Under the pieces are notes generated by a model, which had not been told where the DNA came from, made no database searches, and saw nothing but the letters and a program-made list of their open reading frames with translations. Below, piece by piece: positions 7,989-16,768 of a stretch of 64,000 nt of DNA. The translations under genes were made by a program, and so were the position numbers. Positions within the stretch are counted from its first letter, which is position 1; each line of letters starts with the position of its first letter. Source of the DNA: an uncultured Lachnospiraceae bacterium (GTDB lineage: Bacteria; Bacillota; Clostridia; Lachnospirales; Lachnospiraceae); NCBI GenBank assembly GCA_910588965.1, contig CAJUSO010000015.1, positions 3,157-67,156 of the forward strand, read 5' to 3'.

Positions 7989-10325
7989 ATGAAAAAAAAC
8001 ATTCTTCTGGTACGTGCAAGCCTGCGCAGGGGCAAAGGGCAGACAGCGGCAATCGTTGTGCTTATTTTCCTGGCGGCAGCCATGCTGAACCTATGGCTTA
8101 TGCTGTCAATGGATTATAAGCAGAATTTTGAGCGCAGCCATGAAAGGCTGAACGAGGGGCATGTCACTTTTGTGGCAGACGGCGATAGCGGTAAGATGGG
8201 GGGTCTTTTGGAAGAGGCCATGGAAAACGATGGGCGGACGGCGCAGTTTAGCATAGATCCTGCCATGCATATGGTTGGCCTGTTCCGTTTTCATGGCGGA
8301 GAGGTGAATTCTGAGTTTGTTTTCCTGGAAAAGGAAGCGGCTGTTTCCCGCCCGGTAGGGAGGGTGGAGATTATAGAGGATAGCAGTTACAAAAGCGGGA
8401 TTTATATGCCAATCCTATACCAATCGGACAGTATTGCAATTGGGAAAACCATCTATATTTCCATCGGGAGCAGGAAAATACCCTTCCAGGTATGCGGTTT
8501 TTTCAACAGCGTCATGGCAGGTTCCCATAACTGCGGCGTCTGCGGACTTCTCCTGACAGAGGATAAATACAAGGAATTAAAAGAAAAAGGCTATGCATCG
8601 GAAGCTGCCTTGTGTTCCGTCCGGCTTAAAGACAAATCAGAAAGTGAGGATTACGAGGCAATGCTGAAAAATACCCTGTCCTCAGCTTATCCTGCAGCCC
8701 GCATGAAAAGTAATTCTTATGCCCTTGTTTCCAGTTCCAGGTATATCTCCCAGATGATTTCCTCAGGGATTCTGAGTGCGATGGCATTTTTTGTCCTTCT
8801 GATTGCGCTTGTCGTGATAGCGTCCGCTATTATGAATGATATCCAGGAAAATATGAAAAACCTTGGCGCCCTCAAGGCGGTGGGGTATACACGGCGGCAG
8901 CTTACCGGCGCCCTGCTGCTGCAGTTTTTGGGCATTGCCATGGCAGCGGCCATAATGGGTGCGGGTGTTTCTTATGGGTTATTCCCGGCAATTAATGAGA
9001 TGATGGTTTCCCAGACGGGTATCCCTTATGAAATCCGGTTCCTGCCGGCGCCGTTTTTCCTGGTATTGGGCATATTGGGCGGGGCGGTTTCTATTGCGGT
9101 ATGGGTTTCTTCAGGCAAAATGAGGAAGGTGGAGCCCATAACAGCGCTCAGGCAGGGCGTCCAGACCCACAATTTTAAACGGAACCATATTTCCCTAGAG
9201 AACACAAAGGCGCCGCTGGATTTGGCCCTTGCCCTGAAAACCGCCTGTTCCAGTATCAGGCAAAACGTGGCCGTCTGTATCACCATGCTGGTACTTTCCC
9301 TTGTGGCTGTATTTTCCGGGCTTATGGTGGAAAATATGATTGCGGATATCCTGCCGTTTTTAAACCTGATTGTGGGGGAGACAGCGGACAGCTGCATCCA
9401 TGTAAATGCACAGGCAGAAGAAGCGTTTTTGGAGAAAATAAAGGAGGATAAGCGTGTAGAGAAGGCATATCTGTATCATTCCGCCGAAGTAAGGCATGTG
9501 GGCGGGGTGGATTTGCCCGTCACGCTTTCGGATGATTTTTCACAGTTAAACAACCAGGACGTGGTGTTCCAGGGGAGATTCCCCAAATATGAGAATGAAA
9601 TTGCCATTGCCGCAAAGTATGCAAAAGAGGAGGGCTTTCAGCTGGGGCAGGAGATCCGGGTGACGGCAGATGGGAAGCAAGCGGATTATCTTATATCAGG
9701 CTTTACCCAGATGACAAATAACCTGGGCAAGGACTGCCTGATGACGCGGGAAGGCTACGGGCGCCTGGGAGAGCTCCGGGACGTGGGGTATTACCTGAAC
9801 CTTACAGAAGGCACGGATATAGACGCCTTCCATTCCGAGGTGAAAGAATGGTTTGGGAGTGATGTAAATGCTGTAATCAATATAGAGGCCACGGTGGAAG
9901 GGGCGGCTTCTGTCTATGTGTCCCTGATGAGGGCCATTGTTGCCGCCGTCCTTGTCCTTGGCCTGGTTATCATTGCCTTCGTGCTGTACTTGCTTGTGCG
10001 GACAACGATGGGGAACAAAAGGCAGGAGTATGGGATTATGAAGGCGCTGGGTTATACAACAGGTCAGCTTATCCTGCAGACAGCCCTGTCTTTTATGCCT
10101 GCGGCCATCATCTCTACGGTTATTGGCATTACAGTGTGCAGCTTTCTTATCAATCCGCTGACAGCGGTGTTTATCCGGAATATTGGGATTGTGGAATGCA
10201 CCTTCAGGGTTCCGGCCAGGTTTAATATCTTGGCAGGGGCTGGCATGGTTCTGGCTGCCTTTGCCATTTTGTGCCTGCTGGCGCTTCGGATCCGGAAGGT
10301 GCAGCCAAAGGAATTGATGGGGTAA
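7989..10325 (+). CDS. FtsX-like ABC transporter permease
   Basis: A 778-residue permease with two FtsX modules. One helix near residues 17-39 is followed by an extracellular domain of about 210 residues and helices near 255-280, 300-325 and 345-370. A second set follows, with a helix near 420-440, a second extracellular domain, and helices near 640-665, 690-715 and 740-765, making eight in all. ATG at 7989 lies directly after the ATPase stop (one base between), with GGGG AAATGGGG as a weak ribosome site; the longer frame from 7887 would overlap the ATPase gene. Together they form a MacB/YtrEF-like complex. The domain plan is clear; the substrate is not. Confidence 0.9.
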   Translation: MKKNILLVRASLRRGKGQTAAIVVLIFLAAAMLNLWLMLSMDYKQNFERSHERLNEGHVTFVADGDSGKMGGLLEEAMENDGRTAQFSIDPAMHMVGLFRFHGGEVNSEFVFLEKEAAVSRPVGRVEIIEDSSYKSGIYMPILYQSDSIAIGKTIYISIGSRKIPFQVCGFFNSVMAGSHNCGVCGLLLTEDKYKELKEKGYASEAALCSVRLKDKSESEDYEAMLKNTLSSAYPAARMKSNSYALVSSSRYISQMISSGILSAMAFFVLLIALVVIASAIMNDIQENMKNLGALKAVGYTRRQLTGALLLQFLGIAMAAAIMGAGVSYGLFPAINEMMVSQTGIPYEIRFLPAPFFLVLGILGGAVSIAVWVSSGKMRKVEPITALRQGVQTHNFKRNHISLENTKAPLDLALALKTACSSIRQNVAVCITMLVLSLVAVFSGLMVENMIADILPFLNLIVGETADSCIHVNAQAEEAFLEKIKEDKRVEKAYLYHSAEVRHVGGVDLPVTLSDDFSQLNNQDVVFQGRFPKYENEIAIAAKYAKEEGFQLGQEIRVTADGKQADYLISGFTQMTNNLGKDCLMTREGYGRLGELRDVGYYLNLTEGTDIDAFHSEVKEWFGSDVNAVINIEATVEGAASVYVSLMRAIVAAVLVLGLVIIAFVLYLLVRTTMGNKRQEYGIMKALGYTTGQLILQTALSFMPAAIISTVIGITVCSFLINPLTAVFIRNIGIVECTFRVPARFNILAGAGMVLAAFAILCLLALRIRKVQPKELMG

Positions 10326-10360
10326 CGTAACTTAGGGCAAGTTCCCCCCTGCCATAAATA

Positions 10361-10440
10361 GGGGGCGGCTTGTGCCGCCTCCCTGCCCAGGGATAGAAGG
10401 GGCTGTTTCGGGGAATGGGGGCGCTTGTGCCTCCATTCCC
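10361..10440. terminator. Two GC-rich stem-loops between convergent genes
   Basis: A 9-bp stem with one G-U pair (10361-10369 with 10374-10382, loop TTGT) is followed by a 12-bp stem with one G-U pair (10411-10422 with 10429-10440). The loops of both hairpins centre on GCTTGTGC, suggesting a common origin. They sit between the end of the permease and the end of the minus-strand FNT gene, where a bidirectional terminator is expected. Neither has a clear U tract, so intrinsic termination is uncertain. Confidence 0.45.
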
Positions 10441-10493
10441 TTCTGTGCCGGCCCTAGGCAGCCCCTGTTGGTTTACAAAGAAGGAATCCCCGC

Positions 10494-11075
10494 TCAGCCT
10501 TCTGGCTTGAAGCTAAATGCCTTAGCCCCAATCCCATTGCCTGCGGCCATTACCAGCAGATAAACAAATGCCTTAGGGCTGTACTCCCCTGCAAGATGGA
10601 AATAAAACATATTTGCTACAGAATGTTCAAACCCGGACAATATAAATATCATGACAGGGGCGATAATAAATATGATATTTTTGCTTTTGTTAAAATTGTC
10701 AATCGCCAGGTACATCATAACCCCGCAGAATACCGACAGCAGGAATACGTTCCCCAGGCTATTCCTCAGCTTATCCCCTACCAAATCGGAAGCGCTGATT
10801 TTTAAGTGCGCCCCGTCCGCCAGGATGGCTGCCGCGAATGCGCCTATGTAATTCCCGGTTACAATTAAAAGCATGTCCGTAAGTTCCTGCGCTTTCTTCA
10901 CAAACCCGATTTTCCCTGTATATAGATAGAATCCTTGGGTCACGATTGTCAGCAATCCAAATGAAAACAGCAGGGAACCGATTATTTTGTTATCTACCGA
11001 TAAATATACAATCCCCCCAATCCCTATCATAAATCCCGCATAAATTGATTTGATAAACATTTTCATCTTATCCAT
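10494..11075 (-). CDS. Formate/nitrite transporter (FNT) family channel
   Basis: A 193-residue integral membrane protein with six hydrophobic helices. Family marks are AGFMIGIGG near the start and ILSGFEHSVANMFYF, which contains the HSVANM motif with the central-pore histidine typical of FocA/NirC/HSC-like channels. It is shorter than the usual 250-280 residues, mainly because the loops and termini are trimmed. It conducts small monovalent anions such as formate, nitrite, lactate or hydrosulfide; which one cannot be told. Unlike many focA genes it has no pyruvate-formate lyase beside it. AGGAG lies 12 bases before the ATG; M4 or M6 are possible alternative starts. Confidence 0.85.
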   Translation of the reverse strand: MDKMKMFIKSIYAGFMIGIGGIVYLSVDNKIIGSLLFSFGLLTIVTQGFYLYTGKIGFVKKAQELTDMLLIVTGNYIGAFAAAILADGAHLKISASDLVGDKLRNSLGNVFLLSVFCGVMMYLAIDNFNKSKNIIFIIAPVMIFILSGFEHSVANMFYFHLAGEYSPKAFVYLLVMAAGNGIGAKAFSFKPEG

Positions 11076-11281
11076 TGTGCCGAAATGCTCCTTTCTTGTG
11101 GACCGTCTGCCGGGTTTCCCAGGCGCGGTAGGCGTTTTTGATAGCTATTTGGCCAGAATCCTGTTCTTTCTGCATCGGAAGGCTGTGCCAGTAAAGAAGC
11201 GCCTGGCCTGCTTTTTCCTAAATGATGGTAGGCGAAAAAGGACGAGGAAGCCAGCCAGCCCTTCGGATTTGCCATGCCCCT

Positions 11282-11310
11282 ATCATACTGCATTTTTTTA
11301 TATTTTTCAA
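11282..11310 (-). promoter_or_regulatory. Sigma-A-type promoter for the FNT gene
   Basis: On the minus strand TTGAAA (11305-11310) and TATGAT (11282-11287) are separated by 17 bases. Transcription would begin near 11275, giving a leader of about 200 bases before the FNT start at 11075. The leader can fold locally (for example CCTGGGAAACCCGG), but I do not recognise a known riboswitch in it. Confidence 0.55.
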
Positions 11311-12262
11311 CATGGGGAGAGGGCAAAGTAAAAATAGCCTGCAATTTCAAAGGGGATAAATAAAATCATATGTAGGCTTTGGAAGAAAACGAAAATAGTC
11401 CGAAAAAACTTGCAATAACTTATCTGGATGGTGTTCCATAAGGGAGGAACCTATTTGTATATTTTTTAGAAGCCTTGCAAAATGCGGGATAGCGGAAAGT
11501 GTAGCTGTTGGATGCAAAATAGAGAAAACAGAACCGGGCTTGCGCTAGGAGGTATGTTATACCAATCCTACCCAAAGGGGATTTTCCAAAAAAGTGAGGT
11601 GAAATATGGGTCATTTTTAAATTGTCAGACAGTTTTAGGGAATTTATCTGCCTGGAAGCCGAAGAAATAGCGGGGTTCAGAGGGCAATGCGTTGAGATAG
11701 CAGGACAGAAGGGGATTTAACACCGTGCACTATACAGTAAGAAGCAAATTCCATAAGCCGCCTTTTTATAATGAATAAGCATATCTGCAGAAACTTGGCG
11801 CTGGCAAGGGCGCACAGGATAACTTAGTTTCTATAACTTTGGGCAGTTCGCATTTTCACGTGGTTTCTAGTATGATGATTACAAAATATTGTACACGCTG
11901 GTAATTTCTGGGTATCATCTGATTCTAAAACGGCCTTACGGCGCATTTCATTATAAATTGGCAAAAGAAAAACCGCAAAGGCCTTTAGCCTTCACGGTTA
12001 GGGGAACTTTATAAAATTTGATCCCGTCCGTTTATTCCTATGCTTCACCTATATTTCTGCCCTAAAGGAGCATTCAGAATCATTTGCTGCATGTGTATAT
12101 TCTTCTGCCTATCTGTTAAGATGCCCATTGTCATAATCTTAGATTTCTTTCCATTCCCGTGCATTTAGCTTCTGGCAAGCAAGGGGATGAAATGGAAAGA
12201 AGGGTTTTGTGTCTGATAAAACAACTTCGTCGTCTATAAATGCAACAACATATGCCTCTATT
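11311..12262. other. About 950 bp without a recognisable intact gene
   Basis: No frame here has both a credible ribosome site and a family I recognise. Two short minus-strand stretches read like decayed coding sequence. Codons 12285-12139, directly behind the ABC permease, give a 48-residue run starting RREK-like and ending LNAREWKEI, without a start codon. Codons near 11960-11824 give a 40-residue run (MRRKAVLESDDTQKLPACTI and onwards). A terminator-like hairpin lies between them. The rest is AT-rich and I see nothing in it. Confidence 0.5.
11963..11999 (-). terminator. Intrinsic terminator behind the ABC exporter operon
   Basis: Read on the minus strand, AACCGTGAAGGC and GCCTTTGCGGTT (12-bp stem, two mismatches) surround a five-base loop, and TTTTTCTTTT follows. 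It lies about 265 bases beyond the last permease gene, behind the orphan coding-like stretch, and probably ends that transcript. Confidence 0.6.
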
Positions 12263-13498
12263 TTAACAAATCCAATCTTTTCTCTTCATGGTAATGCTTA
12301 CCGCCGCAAACACCAATAATGCAGCAGTTATTCCGCAACCTGCCATACCATAAACTTTCCCCAACCCATCTGCTTTCCATACATCATAGGCATACCCATA
12401 GCATGGAGGAACCCAACGGTCCATATTTCCATTTCCGCCTGGATGAAGCACTAAGGGTAATACAGCAGGTATGGCAAATAATAATGGCAGCACAGTAACA
12501 GCTGTGTTAGACTGCCGGATGAAACTTCCTACACTTACTACAATAGTAACAAAAGACAGTGCAAACAGGGCGTCGGAGAGCAGGATGTGGCCAATTACCT
12601 CTGAAATTGGCAGGTAGTCTACAGTGATATCTGTTATTTCTGGGATGCCCGCTGCCAGGTTTGCCTGCCCGGCTTCATAAAATACGCTGATTGGATAATT
12701 TGCTTCCCCAAACCCATGCAATATCCCTGCAGCTGTTACACCTAGCCCTAAAATCATTGCCAGGGCAAAAAAGACAAATAGCAGGTTTGCAATTAATTTT
12801 GAAGCATAAATTTTCCAACGGCTCATTGGCATCAGAAGCCACATTTTAATGCTGCCCGATTCTACCTCAGATGAAAAACAATCACTGCAAAGCAGGCAGA
12901 TAATAATAGGGAGAACCACAGGCAATATGGTATTTAACAGATAAAATAGAAATGGATATGCCGCAGGATTATATTCTGTTTTCCAGGGCACAATCCCATG
13001 CTCTATAAGATATTCATTCAGGCGGATCCGGTTATCTAATTCCTGTAATGTACCGATATCATGTGTCTGGCTGTTCCGTTCACGGATTAGGCCGCGTTCT
13101 AGGCCTTCCTTCATGTTACGGTCTTTTCCTAAGGTTGCCTTAGCCTCTTCTATCCATTCTTCCCTTCCGAAAGCTAATTCCTGCTTCTGGGTAAAAGCAA
13201 TGTCCCTGGTCCAATAATCCTGCCTTACCTGATTCTCTTTGGGATATACGCCGTCAAAAGTATCTGGGTCGAAATCCTCTAAGGTATCCGTATATTCTTT
13301 CGCAATGACGGAACGCTCAGTTTCAGCATAAGAAAGAGAAGCTTCATAGATGGAATCACGCTGTAATACAGTTTTTTCATCTATTTTTTTGTGGTAGGAA
13401 GGAAGCAGGAGCACGAAGGCCAAGAATATACCTAATACAATCAGGTTCTTTTTGTTCTTCCGGAGCCTTGTCCATTCCATCTTAATTAAACTGGCCAT
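12263..13498 (-). CDS. ABC-2 type permease subunit (second of two)
   Basis: A 411-residue membrane protein. It has one N-terminal helix (about residues 18-34), a charged extracellular domain of roughly 150 residues, and five further helices from about residue 185 (YPFLFYLLNTILPVVLPIII) to the C-terminus. The LKMWLLMPMSRWKIYASKLI-like stretch after helix 2 is the coupling region typical of ABC-2 permeases. It is the last gene of a minus-strand permease-ATPase-permease operon, 14 bp after the ATPase. The plan resembles bacteriocin/lantibiotic immunity and export transporters of the BcrAB/LanFEG kind, although the substrate is unknown. Confidence 0.82.
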   Translation of the reverse strand: MASLIKMEWTRLRKNKKNLIVLGIFLAFVLLLPSYHKKIDEKTVLQRDSIYEASLSYAETERSVIAKEYTDTLEDFDPDTFDGVYPKENQVRQDYWTRDIAFTQKQELAFGREEWIEEAKATLGKDRNMKEGLERGLIRERNSQTHDIGTLQELDNRIRLNEYLIEHGIVPWKTEYNPAAYPFLFYLLNTILPVVLPIIICLLCSDCFSSEVESGSIKMWLLMPMSRWKIYASKLIANLLFVFFALAMILGLGVTAAGILHGFGEANYPISVFYEAGQANLAAGIPEITDITVDYLPISEVIGHILLSDALFALSFVTIVVSVGSFIRQSNTAVTVLPLLFAIPAVLPLVLHPGGNGNMDRWVPPCYGYAYDVWKADGLGKVYGMAGCGITAALLVFAAVSITMKRKDWIC

Positions 13499-13512
13499 CT
13501 TATCCCCTCCAT

Positions 13513-14403
13513 TTATGCATCTTCTTGGAAGATATCCTGGTAGATATGTTCCAGCTGTGTGCCTTCCTGTTGGATATCCTGCACCTGGTTTTCACTTTGG
13601 CAGACCAGCTGCATGACCTTGGCAAATTCTTCTTGACCCATACAGATTTCTATTACAACGTTATTTAGCAGGGCGGCATCTACATTCCCTATAGAAGCAA
13701 TCTGCTCTTGGATACGCTTGGCATTCCCAGCTTTTATAATGTACTTCTTTTTGGCGGGTGGGATTGCAGATTTATCTACAATCCTCCCCTCTTTGATAAA
13801 CACCACATCATCTGCGATTTTATCCACTTCGCTTAAAATATGGCTGGATAGCAAGACCGTTACACCCTCATCGGCCTTCTTGCGGATTAATTCCCTTAAT
13901 TCTATAATCCCGCTGGCATCCAGGCCGTTTGTGGGTTCATCCAGGATAAGGAACTTGGGGTCTGCCAAGAGCGCCATTCCCAAGCCTAGGCGCTGCTTCA
14001 TCCCTAAGGAATACCGTCCGGTTTTCTGGCGCATTGCATGGCCAAGCCCTATGGTTTCCACAATCCGTTCCATATCATTGTTTGATTTTCGGTACATCTT
14101 TTGGATAAACCTCAGGTTATCATATCCGCTTAATTCCAGGTATAATGCTGGATTCTCAATTACCCCAGCCACATTTGCCAAAGCCTTTTCCCGTTCCTTT
14201 AAGATATCAAAGCCCGCAATATGTATGCTGCCGCTGTCCGGGATTAGGATGTTTGTAATTAATTTCAGGGTTGTAGTTTTCCCTGCGCCGTTTGGCCCGA
14301 TAAAGCCTAAGATTTTTCCTTCTTCTGCTGAAAATGAGATATCGTGGATAACGGTTTTTTTATGGAACCGTTTTGTTACATGCCCTACTTCTAAAATGTT
14401 CAT
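13513..14403 (-). CDS. ABC transporter ATP-binding protein (BcrA/CcmA type)
   Basis: A 296-residue ATPase. It has Walker A GPNGAGKTT, signature YSLGMKQRLGLGMALL, Walker B FLILDEPTNGLD, an H-loop in LLSSHIL, and the roughly 80-residue C-terminal extension usual in BcrA-type drug or bacteriocin transporters. It lies between two related ABC-2 permeases on the same strand with spacers of 10 and 14 bp, so all three are one operon and probably one heteromeric transporter. GGAGGG precedes the ATG. Function as a peptide exporter or self-protection pump is inferred from the architecture and the maturase relic upstream. Confidence 0.95.
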   Translation of the reverse strand: MNILEVGHVTKRFHKKTVIHDISFSAEEGKILGFIGPNGAGKTTTLKLITNILIPDSGSIHIAGFDILKEREKALANVAGVIENPALYLELSGYDNLRFIQKMYRKSNNDMERIVETIGLGHAMRQKTGRYSLGMKQRLGLGMALLADPKFLILDEPTNGLDASGIIELRELIRKKADEGVTVLLSSHILSEVDKIADDVVFIKEGRIVDKSAIPPAKKKYIIKAGNAKRIQEQIASIGNVDAALLNNVVIEICMGQEEFAKVMQLVCQSENQVQDIQQEGTQLEHIYQDIFQEDA

Positions 14404-14413
14404 ATTCCCTCCT

Positions 14414-15745
14414 TTAACAAACCATATCTTGGTTTTTCTGGACGAATAGCATGCCGAAAAAGAACAGGGACAAGCTAACGCCTATAAAAATCACGGCACC
14501 CAATGCTGTCACTCCGGCCGTTCCTCCTAACACGCGGATCCCATTTTGATAGGTTCCTGGATTGATAAGGCGTAAACTGGCTGGCATGGTTGGGGCGGCG
14601 CAAAAAGCCAACGCTGCCAAAATCCCTATCGCCATAGCAATTCCTTTTTTACTGGTAAAAAGGGAAATAAAATTCCCTACAGATACGCTCAGAAGGATGA
14701 CTAATATTTGATAGAGGTATACTTTTAACAGGAAGCGCCCGACATGCGTAAATTCCAGCCGTTCGTCCGGAAGCGGCAGTACCCCATCTTCAGTCTTACA
14801 GCCGTCTTCTGTTAAGAACCGGCTAATGCCGATACAATATTTTCCAGCCATATGCAGGTCTTTTGACTCTAGCAAGCTGGTCATCTCATGCGTATCATAT
14901 TCTTCCAGTGTTCCATTTACTGCTTCTATTGTCTTTATCCCAGAAGCGTCTTCCAACACCAGGAAGTCCCCAGAACCAAACCCATTTACTGCTCCCAGAA
15001 CCAAAAACAGTACGATTACTGGTAAGGACAGCATCACAGCGCTGTATATCGTACCTCCTACTATTTTGGCTAGTACAATTTTTCCCTTGGACAGAGGCAA
15101 GAGGAGTTTGGCCTTAATAGAACCGCTTTCTTTTTCCCCTGCCAAACTATCAACTACCATAAGCAGGGCCACCGCTAAACATGCTAATGGCATTACATCT
15201 TCCATTACACGGTATAGGAAATTGAAGCCTGTCATTTTATGGTAATTCCATAATTCCCCGGACGCTTCTTCCAACTCTGCATAATAGCGATACATGTAAT
15301 CCCGGAATTTTTGTGCGGAATCCACCTTTTCTTCCCCATAAGTATTTGTATCGTACATGCCAAAGGATTCGGCTAAGGTATCCATGCTTTTTAAGTACGT
15401 CCCAGCAGCCAGTAAAAATTTTTTATTATCGTTCTCTTCGATGGCATTTACTTCTAAAATAGAGGCATCATAGGCATAACCGGCATTTTCCATTATTTCT
15501 TGCATGTCTTTTTCCGGCATTCCCAAGGAGGATAATTCCAACTTTAATTGAGATAACTCCCGTTGTTTATCTTCTTCAATATCTGCCACGTTGACAATAC
15601 ATTGCTCTTTATATCCGAGATAACTCTTGGTATGGCTAACTACAAGCGCCAGCAAAACCACTATCCATAATAAGGTTAAAATCTGATTCTTCTGATTGTT
15701 TTTCAGCTGTTTTATTTCCTGAACGATTAATTGCCGCATTTTCAT
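14414..15745 (-). CDS. ABC-2 type permease subunit (first of two)
   Basis: A 443-residue permease with the same plan as its partner. One helix (about residues 22-40) is followed by an extracellular domain of about 130 residues containing many acidic residues, and then five helices from about 180 to the end. A second extracellular insertion (about 265-330) is rich in Glu and Thr. The coupling segment ESGSIKAKLLLPLSKGKIVL follows helix 2. It is the first gene of the operon. No regulator is adjacent; upstream is only AT-rich sequence holding the relic of a radical SAM gene. Confidence 0.82.
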   Translation of the reverse strand: MKMRQLIVQEIKQLKNNQKNQILTLLWIVVLLALVVSHTKSYLGYKEQCIVNVADIEEDKQRELSQLKLELSSLGMPEKDMQEIMENAGYAYDASILEVNAIEENDNKKFLLAAGTYLKSMDTLAESFGMYDTNTYGEEKVDSAQKFRDYMYRYYAELEEASGELWNYHKMTGFNFLYRVMEDVMPLACLAVALLMVVDSLAGEKESGSIKAKLLLPLSKGKIVLAKIVGGTIYSAVMLSLPVIVLFLVLGAVNGFGSGDFLVLEDASGIKTIEAVNGTLEEYDTHEMTSLLESKDLHMAGKYCIGISRFLTEDGCKTEDGVLPLPDERLEFTHVGRFLLKVYLYQILVILLSVSVGNFISLFTSKKGIAMAIGILAALAFCAAPTMPASLRLINPGTYQNGIRVLGGTAGVTALGAVIFIGVSLSLFFFGMLFVQKNQDMVC

Positions 15746-15804
15746 TTCCTCATATTCTCTAAATTTATATCTTATCCATGATAAGAATCTATAATCCAGA
15801 TGCT

Positions 15805-16195
15805 AACGAATGTAGATATATGTTATTACAAATCTAGTATATAATATAGTTTCTAAAAATAATTTTTTCTCAGCATATGTAATGGTTTCCTGTATCATTT
15901 TGTGTTCCATTAAGGGGTCTCGCCATAAAACCCTATATTGATACTTTTAGAATCACAAGAATGTTGTTCCAAAAAATCAATTGCATTCTTTAATGTTTCG
16001 GGGCTCATTTTTTCTTTACTATGTACTCTTTGTGAACTAGTATTTGATTTATAGGGGGGCGGATTCTTGTATGGGACATGCTCTTAAGAAACCTTCATCT
16101 TTTATTTTTTTATATAACCCATATAACATTCTTACAATCTTTACTGTTTTTTGAGGAATTTCTTGTCTATATTTACTATAATTGTATGTTATTAT
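15805..16195 (-). pseudogene. Relic of a radical SAM (SPASM-type) peptide maturase
   Basis: Three minus-strand frames, joined by frameshifts, read like one decayed protein. Positions 16195 to about 16080 give TVKIVRMLYGLYKKIKDEGF. Positions about 16060-15918 give SSQRVHSKEKMSPETLKNAI followed by DFLEQHSCDSKSINIGFYG. After a frameshift in the former GGEPL motif, 15918-15840 gives PLMEHKMIQETITYAEKKLF. The order (helix, RVHS, MSPETLKNAIDF, FYGGEPL) matches radical SAM maturases of ribosomal peptides; the CxxxCxxC segment is missing and stops interrupt the frame. It lies 60 bp upstream of the ABC operon on the same strand. The call is from memory of the family. Confidence 0.6.
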
Positions 16196-16295
16196 TTATT
16201 TTTTGTCAATGTTGATTTAGAACCCCATTCCTTTTTGATGTAAAATTAAGTTCTCGGACAAAAATTCTACAAGACAAAAAAGAAGGAGATTCCTT

Positions 16296-16499
16296 ATGAG
16301 TAGTTTTACATCAAATACTTACCAAATGAAACGGAAAATTTTATCTTTTACAAATAAAATTCCAAGGCATCTTTCAAAACCTGAAAAGAAATTCACGGCA
16401 GACATTACTTATGGCATTCCGGCTTCTTATCTTCACCAAGTGAAATCCGAGTTTCTTGGGATTGTCAGGGATGGTTCTGGAAGCACTGCCACAAATTAG
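16296..16499 (+). pseudogene. Transposase N-terminal remnant
   Basis: A 67-residue frame with a good ribosome site (AAGGAGA) starts MSSFTSNTYQMKRKILSFTN and continues RHLSKPEKKFTADITYG. This is how DDE transposases of an IS4-like group begin in Clostridia. After ITYG the similarity stops and the remaining 25 residues look unrelated, so the element has been deleted internally. The sequence just upstream (16201-16295) would be the left end of the element; it interrupts the radical SAM relic. No matching right end was found. Confidence 0.5.
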
Positions 16500-16540
16500 G
16501 AATACGATGTGGATAACGGCACATCCTTTGATGGAGATGA

Positions 16541-16750
16541 CAGAAGGAGCAATTGAATGCGGGAGAAAAGAAAAAAATTTACCGTGCCATTGCAAATGCG
16601 CAGATAAAGGCGTGGAATAAAGGCGGCGGATATTTTTATTGAATCTATAAACTGTTGACAGATACCGTAAATGACAAAGGCTGGATTGGTTGGGACAGTT
16701 GGGATTTGGGAAGATGCATAGACTTTGGCTGCTTCCCGGCAGAAAAATAG
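16541..16750 (+). pseudogene. C-terminal remnant of a GH5-like glycoside hydrolase
   Basis: In one frame the codons read IYRAIANAQIKAWNKGGGYF, then Y, an in-frame TGA at 16640-16642, then KLLTDTVNDKGWIGWDSWDL, GRCIDFGCFP and a TAG at 16748-16750. The block of aromatic residues followed by GWxGWDxWDxGRC is typical of the end of cellulase/exo-glucanase-type GH5 proteins. The internal stop, and the lack of any catalytic domain upstream, show it is a fragment. It probably marks a lost plant- or fungal-glucan utilisation locus. Confidence 0.55.
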
Positions 16751-16768
16751 AGCGAGGAGGAAAGGGCA

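Noticed and set aside
11075..11281. FNT leader as a riboswitch (ZTP or cyclic di-GMP type)
   Set aside because: Small hairpins and a GGCAAATCC stretch are present, but the conserved core residues and pairing of either class could not be laid out.
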